From NCBI RefSeq assembly GCF_035982055.1, contig NZ_CP108427.1, positions 7,377,001 through 7,441,000 of the forward strand: a stretch of DNA of 64,000 nucleotides, in the 5' to 3' direction. Positions 54,818 through 61,076 of the stretch are shown here, piece by piece. A model generated the notes under the pieces. The model did no database searches. It was given only the letters and a program-made list of their open reading frames with translations, and was not told the origin of the DNA. A program made the position numbers and the translations under genes. This DNA is from Streptomyces sp. NBC_01288 (GTDB lineage: Bacteria; Actinomycetota; Actinomycetes; Streptomycetales; Streptomycetaceae). The first letter of the stretch is position 1, and each line of letters starts with the position of its first letter.

Positions 54818-55390
54818 TCATGACGGCTTCCGTGGAGCGCGAGCCGGACCGTGGTCGTGCTGGGGACGCATACGGGTGTCTGCTTGGAGCAGAAGCCGGT
54901 AGACGGTGGCGACGGAGTAGCTGCACTCCTTGGCGAGTGCGGGCACGGTGGCGCCAGCTTCGTAGCGCGCCCGCAGAGACAGAGCGAGCTTCTGCTGCCT
55001 GGCGGCACGCGCCGCAGAACGGATCCGCACCGTCTGCTTCGTGGTGCGCACGGTGCCGCCGGCCTCGATGAGCAGGCGCCGGGCAACGATCCTCGACTCA
55101 CCCGCCGCTGCGGCGAGTTCGGTGAGGGTCGCTCCGTGCTCCTCGTAGAGGTTCCGCAGACGGGCCGCGAGACGTCGGCGCGCTTCTGGGTCCGCTCGCA
55201 TCCGGCGGGTCTGCCACGAGGTGCGCATCACGGTCCCGGCCTCACGCAGCCGGTTGAGAAGAGTGCCGTACGACAGGCCGCTGGCAGCCATGAGTTCCTC
55301 GACGGTGGAACCGGACTCGTACCGTTGACGCAGGGACTGCGGGGTCGGTGGTTCACCGTCCGGGGGTGTGTTCGGGGGGTGTGGGTTCAT
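54818..55390 (-). CDS. Protein with three helix-turn-helix repeats
   Basis: A 190-residue protein. Three similar blocks, SLRQRYESGSTVEELMAASG, then LRNLYEEHGATLTELAAAAG and LRARYEAGATVPALAKECS, each followed by a recognition-helix pattern, look like tandem HTH modules. The ATG at 55388-55390 overlaps the stop of the upstream gene (ATGA). It has the look of a repeat-binding replication or regulator protein that works with the upstream Rep-like protein. Function not proven. Confidence 0.75.
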   Translation of the reverse strand: MNPHPPNTPPDGEPPTPQSLRQRYESGSTVEELMAASGLSYGTLLNRLREAGTVMRTSWQTRRMRADPEARRRLAARLRNLYEEHGATLTELAAAAGESRIVARRLLIEAGGTVRTTKQTVRIRSAARAARQQKLALSLRARYEAGATVPALAKECSYSVATVYRLLLQADTRMRPQHDHGPARAPRKPS

Positions 55391-56925
55391 GCTGCGGACT
55401 CCCATTCGCTGAGGGCTTCGGCATGTGCGGCGGCCAGTTCGTCGTAACTGCGCTGGTCGGCGGGGGTGATGAGGATCAGCCGACCGTCGGTCGCGATCCG
55501 CCAGTCAGGAGTGGGCCGTCCGGTGACCGGATCCAGGACGCATCCGTCCCTGGCCTGCAAGGTGGATGTGACCTCATCGGGCCGGGGTGCCGGGACAAGG
55601 ACCTGGCGCCCTTCGCGGACGATCACCACAGCCTTGCTGCGGTGCTCCGACAGCCGCTCCAGCACCTTGCGATACGCCGCGCGCTCCGTAGCGTGAAGCG
55701 CCTTACGCCGGGCCGCGACGCCCGTGGTTCCATGCCGCTGTGCAAGCGAATCCCACCCCTGCGCCGGCTCGGCACACTCGGCGTCCATGGACGCCGGAGT
55801 ACTGCTCCCGAAGCCCTCCAAGGCGCCGGGTGCGAGGGTCCAGGTCTCACCGATGTGGTGGACGAGGCCGAGGTTGGCCAGGCGTCGCAAAGTGCGGTAG
55901 GCCGTGGCGCGGGAGACCGAGGACGATCCGACAAGTTCGCCGGCTGTCTGCGCCGGGCGGGCATGCAGCGCGCCGATGATCAAGAGTGCGGCGCTGCCCA
56001 GACCGTGGTGGGCGAAGGCGTCGTGGCCCATCAGACGGCCGATGACGGTGGAATCGATGTCGGCCGACACGCCTGTCTCAGGGGTGGGCCAGTCCTCAAG
56101 TGCCGGGTCGGGGGGGTACTGAGTGGTCCGGAAACGAGACCGCGGAGCGGGAATGCCGTCTCGGGCGGTCCTGCCGTCGTCGAGGTACCAGGTCGAGCCC
56201 TCGCGGCCATGTCCTACTCGCAGGCGTCGCAACCAGCCTCGCGGTTTGAGGACGGTCTCATAGACGACCCGGAGGGCCGTCCGCGAGATCCCGGCCTCCT
56301 CCGCGGTCTGCCGCTCGCTGGCCTGGTGCAGAGGGCCGCCCGCGATCTCGGCGAAGTCCAGATGGGCCCGCAGTACCCGCAGCGCGGTCCGCCCCCGTTC
56401 CCCGCGCCAGGGCGTTGTCTCGATCCTGTCGCGCAGCGCGGCGAGGACCTCGTGCGCATGGTGGCGCGACTCCAGCACTCTCGTGCCGCTGACGGCATCC
56501 GAGGCGCTGGCCCACACCCGGCGTATGTAGTCCAGAGCCCGCGACTGACCCGAGCGGACAGCGATGTGCCGTGCGTGCCGGCCACCCTCGTGCTCGGGAT
56601 GCAGCAGCAACTGCGCCAGCTCGTCCACGCTTCCGCCGGCGCGAGCCACGTGGCAGGCAATGGCCGCGGTGATCCGGTGACCGTGCTCGGCCGCACCCTG
56701 GCGGTCCTCGCGCAGGACAAGGGTCCGGCGATCGGAGCTGAGCCTGCTGTAACTGCCTGCCGCGTAGCGGCCGGTGAGGTCGCCGAGCAGGATCAGATCA
56801 GCCGCAGATCGAGGCAGGTGGCGAAGGCCCAGCCGCTCGTGCGGGTGAGGAAGCCATCGGTGTGAGTCGGTCTGGTGGGTGCTGTGTGCCACTGTGGAGC
56901 CGTCCCGCAAGGACAGAGACGCCAC
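55387..56925 (-). CDS. Winged-helix protein, candidate plasmid replication initiator
   Basis: A 512-residue protein with at least two winged-helix regions: QTAEEAGISRTALRVVYETV (about 225-245) and TAGELVGSSSVSRATAYRTL (about 340-360), the latter MarR-like. I do not recognise a named family. The start GTG at 56923-56925 is tentative; in-frame GTG codons lie a few residues in. Gene order rep-like, HTH, parA, parB-like and an upstream repeat-bearing non-coding segment are typical of replication loci on actinobacterial plasmids. A transcriptional regulator is the alternative. Confidence 0.6.
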   Translation of the reverse strand: MASLSLRDGSTVAHSTHQTDSHRWLPHPHERLGLRHLPRSAADLILLGDLTGRYAAGSYSRLSSDRRTLVLREDRQGAAEHGHRITAAIACHVARAGGSVDELAQLLLHPEHEGGRHARHIAVRSGQSRALDYIRRVWASASDAVSGTRVLESRHHAHEVLAALRDRIETTPWRGERGRTALRVLRAHLDFAEIAGGPLHQASERQTAEEAGISRTALRVVYETVLKPRGWLRRLRVGHGREGSTWYLDDGRTARDGIPAPRSRFRTTQYPPDPALEDWPTPETGVSADIDSTVIGRLMGHDAFAHHGLGSAALLIIGALHARPAQTAGELVGSSSVSRATAYRTLRRLANLGLVHHIGETWTLAPGALEGFGSSTPASMDAECAEPAQGWDSLAQRHGTTGVAARRKALHATERAAYRKVLERLSEHRSKAVVIVREGRQVLVPAPRPDEVTSTLQARDGCVLDPVTGRPTPDWRIATDGRLILITPADQRSYDELAAAHAEALSEWESAA

Positions 56926-57628
56926 CCAGGCCCGCTAAAACCACGGGTGGAGTCCGGAACCGACCTCCAATCGGTGCCAGCAAAGCCTCCAGGATTTCCG
57001 GTCCTGGAGGCTTTCGTACACCTGGCTCCGATGGAAGGCAGGCGTTCCCATCACGGCTCGACCGAAGACGAATCAGAGGTCTCGCCAGAGTCGCCACCCA
57101 TGATCCGCACCCGTCAACTCGGGCCTCTGGAGGGCAAGTTGCGGAGGTCGCTGCCTCTGACTGCCTCTGAGCGGCCCGGGTCGAACCGGGGTCGAATCCG
57201 AGCGATTTCCTCTGACTGCCTTCGAACGCCTCTGCAACCCGACCTAGCAGGTCACAACCGATACGGCTCACAAAAGCACAGGTCAGGAAGGTGCGTCAGA
57301 GATACCCGGCGTACGGCCCGGCTCGTCTGTCGGCGGGGCTCTGAACCGGCTCTATTGGCCGGTCGGGGCCCTTTCCCATGTCTGAGGACTGGGCGGGGTG
57401 CCGGGTGGTGGGGGCGATGTCGAGGACACCGCGTGCGATGCCCAGGCCGAGACGGAACATCAGGAAGAACAGCATCAGGCGGCGGTGCACGCGGAAACCC
57501 TGTGGTCTCACGGGCAGTTGGTGCTGGAAGGGCCTCTGCGCCGCGATGGACTGTTCCACTGCGCACAACCTTCCGGAAAGCCGCCGGTCTGAACAGACAC
57601 ACACCTACGCGAGCTACCGGGGGTAGTC
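56926..57628 (+). other. Non-coding segment upstream of the Rep-like gene (candidate origin)
   Basis: About 700 bases without a convincing gene. It has a perfect 13-bp hairpin at 56982-57014, the repeat CCTCTGACTGCC at 57154-57165 and 57209-57220 (55 bp apart), a tandem CTGCCTCTGA pair at 57151-57170 and a GGGTCGAA pair at 57178-57196. Position and repeats suit iterons; no replication experiment is implied by sequence alone. Confidence 0.45.
56982..57014 (+). terminator. Perfect 13-bp hairpin
   Basis: AAAGCCTCCAGGA (56982-56994) pairs perfectly with TCCTGGAGGCTTT (57002-57014) around a 7-base loop. It ends in a short T run on the plus strand and an A run at the start, so it could terminate in either direction, or act as an origin structure near the Rep-like gene. 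Confidence 0.65.
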
Positions 57629-58168
57629 ATGCGACGGATAGGTACTGCGCTGGCCGCGATGATGCTGGCGGGCGGCGGCCTGTTGGCCGGTACGGTTCCG
57701 GCGGTGGCCGCGCCGACGGCCGTGGACTGTGCCGTGACGTGGGGGAGCCTGGACAAGACCGGTGACGCCGTTGCCTCCAGGAGACTGACCGACGTGAGGG
57801 CCGGACAGCACGAGTGCTTCGACCGGCTGGTCTTCGACGCCCAGGGCACGGCGGCCGACCCGATCGGCTATACGGTCCGCTACGTCGACGTACTGCGTCA
57901 GGACCCGAGCGACATCGTGGTTCCGATCAAGGGCGGAGCCATTCTGGAGATCTCGCTGTTCTCCTCGCGCTACGACCCGGCGACCGGACAGCCCTACCCG
58001 CCGCTTCCGTCCGTCGACGTCACCGGGTACCGGACCTTCCGGGAGTTCAAGGTCACCGGCGGCTCCGAGGGATACACCCAGGCCGGACTGGGCGTCCGTG
58101 CCCGGCTGCCGTTCCAGGTCTTCCAGACGGCCAACCATCTCGTCGTGGACGTGGCTCACACCTGGTGA
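57629..58168 (+). CDS. Secreted AMIN-like domain protein
   Basis: A 179-residue protein with a clear Sec signal: MRRIGTALAAMMLAGGGLLA, cut after about residue 27 (VAA). The mature part is beta-rich, with YTVRYVDVLRQDP, VTGYRTFREFKVTG and ANHLVVDVAHTW, and fits the AMIN-like domain proteins of actinobacteria, thought to bind cell-wall polymers. A GGGGG site precedes the ATG. It is convergent with the NlpC/P60 gene. Confidence 0.75.
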   Translation: MRRIGTALAAMMLAGGGLLAGTVPAVAAPTAVDCAVTWGSLDKTGDAVASRRLTDVRAGQHECFDRLVFDAQGTAADPIGYTVRYVDVLRQDPSDIVVPIKGGAILEISLFSSRYDPATGQPYPPLPSVDVTGYRTFREFKVTGGSEGYTQAGLGVRARLPFQVFQTANHLVVDVAHTW

Positions 58169-58215
58169 CCCCGGACGGGTCGACTCGTATGCCGCTCCTC
58201 GTGTCCAACTGCCCG

Positions 58216-58245
58216 CCGCCGCACGTCCCTTGAGGCGTACGGCGG
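58216..58245 (+). terminator. Hairpin between convergent genes
   Basis: CCGCCGCACG (58216-58225) pairs with CGTACGGCGG (58236-58245) with one mismatch and a 10-base loop. It lies between the stop of the AMIN-like gene and the end of the convergent NlpC/P60 gene, so it may terminate both. Confidence 0.5.
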
Positions 58246-58271
58246 CCGGCGGTCTCGGACTCGGCTTCGCG

Positions 58272-59408
58272 TCAGCAGGTCGGGACGTCCAGCCAGGCCG
58301 CCCCCTTGATGTAGATGTTCGTCAGCCAGGAGCCGTCCGTCAGCTTGGACCAGGCGTCGTTCGTGTAGCCCTCGGCCGTGACCTCCTGGGCGTGGGCCTG
58401 GCAGACCACGTTGACCGTGGTGGGCTGGGCGAAGTAGTCGACCACGCCGGCGTTGACGTTCGGCTGGCTGTGGGTGCGGACGCCGGTGCCCCAGGTCTGG
58501 AAGGGCTTGCTGCCTCCGGAGGGTGGCGGGGTGCTGCTGCCGCCGCAGTCCGGGATGCCGGGCAGCGAGGCCGGGCCCTTGATGTAGATGTTGGTCAGCC
58601 AGGAGCCATCGGCCAGCTTGGACCAGATGTCGTTGGTGTAGCCCTCGGCGGTGACGGTCTCGGCGTGCTCCTGGCACTGGACGGACACCTGGGTCGGACC
58701 GGCGAAGGTGTCCACCACGGCACCGCGCACGCTCGGCGTGGAGCGGGTGCGCACCCCCGTGCCCCAGGTCTCGAAGACCGTGCCGCCGTTCGCGGGTGGG
58801 GGAGTCGGTGTGCCCGAGCCGTTGACCCGGATCGCGCCCGCGTAGTCGCCGCCGGTGCGTACGGGGGCGACCCGGATGTGGGTGCCCGACTCGTACGCCT
58901 CGACCATCTGCCCGTTGCCCAGATACATGGCGACGTGGTGGACGTGCCCGCTGCCCCAGAACATCAGGTCGCCCGGCAGCAGCGGGGCGGAGCCCTGCGA
59001 AGCGGAGAAGCGGGCCGAGGCCTGCGAGCTGTGGAACTGGTCGTCCGCCGTGCCGTTGAGCAGGTCACGGCCGGTGGCCTGGTAGTAGGCGAAGCGCGTC
59101 AGGCCGGAGCAGTCGAAGCCCTTGCGCTCGTTGTCGTGGAGGCTGTCGGGGTCCGAGCCGTCGTAGTAGCCGTAGCTGGCGCCCGGCGTGGCCGCGTGTC
59201 CGCCGCCCCAGCTGTACCAGACGCCGATCTGCGAACAGGCGGCGTTCACCGCGGCCTGCGCGATGGCCGAGGCGCCCGGTGCCAGGACACCGCAGGTGGC
59301 GTCCTGCGCGGCGGCGTGGGCCGGGGCGGAGACGAACGCGGACAGGGCGAGGACCGAGGCCCCCAGGAGCGCGCCGCTGGTCCGGCGGCGCGTGCTGCTG
59401 GTGTTCAA
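58272..59408 (-). CDS. Secreted NlpC/P60 peptidase with two C-terminal repeats
   Basis: A 378-residue protein. The TTG at 59406-59408 follows AAGGAAG and gives a normal signal peptide (GALLGASVLALSAFVSAPAHA); a GTG at 59438 is less likely. The NlpC/P60 domain has the catalytic Cys in FDCSGLTRFAYY and the His in HVHHVAMYLGNG. Two near-identical SH3-like repeats follow, each ending SWLTNIYIKG, joined by Pro/Gly linkers. Such enzymes cut peptidoglycan stem peptides outside the cell. Confidence 0.85.
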   Translation of the reverse strand: MNTSSTRRRTSGALLGASVLALSAFVSAPAHAAAQDATCGVLAPGASAIAQAAVNAACSQIGVWYSWGGGHAATPGASYGYYDGSDPDSLHDNERKGFDCSGLTRFAYYQATGRDLLNGTADDQFHSSQASARFSASQGSAPLLPGDLMFWGSGHVHHVAMYLGNGQMVEAYESGTHIRVAPVRTGGDYAGAIRVNGSGTPTPPPANGGTVFETWGTGVRTRSTPSVRGAVVDTFAGPTQVSVQCQEHAETVTAEGYTNDIWSKLADGSWLTNIYIKGPASLPGIPDCGGSSTPPPSGGSKPFQTWGTGVRTHSQPNVNAGVVDYFAQPTTVNVVCQAHAQEVTAEGYTNDAWSKLTDGSWLTNIYIKGAAWLDVPTC

Positions 59409-59448
59409 GGAAGTCTTCCTTCGTCGAGATGACGTCACCGGACGGGCC

Positions 59449-59486
59449 GGGGACGGCGGTTGGGGACGGCGGTTGGGGACGGCGGT
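59449..59486 (+). repeat. Three tandem copies of a 13-bp unit
   Basis: GGGGACGGCGGTT occurs twice and then once without its last base pair, between the NlpC/P60 start and the sigma factor hairpin. Function unknown; it lies in the promoter region of the peptidase gene. Confidence 0.8.
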
Positions 59487-59495
59487 GTGGACGTG

Positions 59496-59530
59496 CGTGC
59501 CGCTCCCCACCCCCGTGGGGGAGCGGCACG
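59496..59530 (-). terminator. Hairpin downstream of the sigma factor gene
   Basis: CGTGCCGCTCCCCAC (59496-59510) pairs with GTGGGGGAGCGGCACG (59515-59530), with one bulged base. It lies just past the end of the sigma factor gene in the direction of its transcription. Confidence 0.7.
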
Positions 59531-59539
59531 TGGGTGGGG

Positions 59540-60076
59540 CTAGTGGCCGAGCGCGTCGCGCATCTTGGCCAGGCCGCGCATCCGGTTGCGCTGGACCGTG
59601 CCGCGGTGGGCGCCGAGGCGTTCGCCCGCGGTGTCGTGGCTGAGGCCCTCCAGGTCGACGAGGATCACCGCCGCGGCCTCCTTCTCGGAGAGCACGCCCA
59701 GCAGCGCCAGCGTGGTCTGGGACGCCTCGTAGGAGGCCAGTCCGCCGTCCCAGCCCGACTCGGGCAGCCGGTCGGTGGACTGCTCGCGCCGGGAGGGGTG
59801 CTGCCACGCGTCGCGCAGCAGGTTCAGGGCGACGGTGCAGGTGTAGGCGTACGGGTGCTGCTGCCGCGTCAGGTTCTGGGCGCGGGCGCGCCGGGAGAGC
59901 CGTAGGTAGGTCTCCTGTAGCAGGTCGTCGGCGTCGTGCGGGTTGCCGGTCAAGGCCAGCAGCCGGCGGCGCAGGCGCGGCATGTCGGCGGCGAAGGACG
60001 CGTCGAAGTCCTTCGGGCTCATCCGGTCACCGTCCTCGCGCCGCGGTGGCGGGACGGCGCAGGTTCCGGTCTCCAT
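59540..60076 (-). CDS. ECF-type sigma factor
   Basis: A 178-residue sigma factor. RRRLLALTGNPHDADDLLQETYLRL is region 2 with its -10-recognition helix, and LLGVLSEKEAAAVILVDLEG followed by GERLGAHRGTVQRNRMRG is region 4. There is no region 3, as in ECF factors. The ATG at 60074-60076 follows GAGGGGGAA. No anti-sigma gene is next to it, so its control is unclear. Confidence 0.85.
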   Translation of the reverse strand: METGTCAVPPPRREDGDRMSPKDFDASFAADMPRLRRRLLALTGNPHDADDLLQETYLRLSRRARAQNLTRQQHPYAYTCTVALNLLRDAWQHPSRREQSTDRLPESGWDGGLASYEASQTTLALLGVLSEKEAAAVILVDLEGLSHDTAGERLGAHRGTVQRNRMRGLAKMRDALGH

Positions 60077-60090
60077 GCTGTTTCCCCCTC

Positions 60091-60126
60091 GGTCGTGAAC
60101 TCCGTCGTGAACTCGGCCGTGAACTC
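60091..60126 (+). repeat. Three tandem 12-bp repeats upstream of the sigma factor gene
   Basis: GGTCGTGAACTC, CGTCGTGAACTC and GGCCGTGAACTC follow one another at 12-bp spacing, directly upstream of the sigma factor gene. They may be a regulator binding array or a slippage product. Confidence 0.75.
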
Positions 60127-60265
60127 GGTCGTGCGTGAAGTCGGCCGTATGGTGCGGTCGTCGGGTGTCCCGGTCGGTGGCTGGTCAGGCCGTCGGGCCG
60201 GGGGCGGCGGCTTGGGGTGCTGGAGGCTGGGGTCTTTTCTAGCCAGTCAAAGTCCGCTACGGCGG

Positions 60266-60970
60266 TTAGATTTGCCCCCGGCTTCCAGCACCCCAGGCCG
60301 TCGGGCCGGGTGGGGCGGCGGGCCCGTAGCGCGCGGCCGGTGCCCGGCGCAGCAGCGCCCAGTACCGGTCGCCGTACGACCAGTGCCACCATTCGGTCGG
60401 GTAGTTGACGAAGCCGGTCGCGTCGAGGGCCCAGCTCATGAGGGCCCGGTTGGCGCGTGCCTCGGCGCTGATGTCGGGCGCCCCGGTGCGGCAGGCGCCC
60501 TCGCTCTCCTCGGGGGTCGCGTTGACCTCCGTGCCCAGCGGCAGCTCCCGGCCGTCCAGGTCGCACAGCGTCAGATCGACGGCCCCGCCGCTGACGTGCG
60601 GCGCGACCTCCGGCGGGGAGATGTACGCGCTCGCCAGTTCGCGGATCCGCTCCGGCGACGCGTCAGGGTGGGCCCGGCGCATGGTCTCCGCGTACTCCTC
60701 GAAGTACCGGCGTTGCAGGGCGGGCGGCCGGTACCCCTCCACCACCAGGAAGCGGACCCCGGCCGGCAGCAGCCGCTGGGCGCGCACCAGCCGCCGTAGC
60801 GCACCGGCCCTGAGGTGGGCGTAGCTTCCGTCGTCGTCGGCCTGCCGGTGGTCGATCCGCAGGTCGTCCGTGCCGCGCAGGTCGACCAGCGGTTCGCCGC
60901 AGTCGTCCTCCGCGACGGCGGCGACCCGGGCGTCCGAGAGGGTGATGATCTCTGTCACGTGCATCAGCAT
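60266..60970 (-). CDS. M15 family D-Ala-D-Ala dipeptidase (VanX-like)
   Basis: A 234-residue zinc peptidase. HVSGGAVDLTLCD gives the first two zinc ligands (His and Asp) and EWWHWSYGDRYW carries the catalytic Glu and third His, as in VanX and related D-alanyl-D-alanine dipeptidases. The ATG at 60968-60970 follows a GGGG stretch; another ATG lies two codons on. The last 15 residues are encoded by one arm of an inverted repeat and may not be original. No vanHA genes are next to it, so resistance cannot be assumed. Confidence 0.85.
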   Translation of the reverse strand: MLMHVTEIITLSDARVAAVAEDDCGEPLVDLRGTDDLRIDHRQADDDGSYAHLRAGALRRLVRAQRLLPAGVRFLVVEGYRPPALQRRYFEEYAETMRRAHPDASPERIRELASAYISPPEVAPHVSGGAVDLTLCDLDGRELPLGTEVNATPEESEGACRTGAPDISAEARANRALMSWALDATGFVNYPTEWWHWSYGDRYWALLRRAPAARYGPAAPPGPTAWGAGSRGQI

Positions 60971-61076
60971 CGCGGACCCCGCTGCAACTGCTCTGCAAGT
61001 TGCCTGTAGGCGGCCCACCAGCACTTCTACAGGCGTGCGGATGGCTACGGCGGCGTCCTTCGGGAACCGGTGCGGA

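Noticed and set aside
57178..57200. tRNA T-arm-like sequence GGGTCGAATCC
   Set aside because: No matching acceptor, D or anticodon stems could be built around it.
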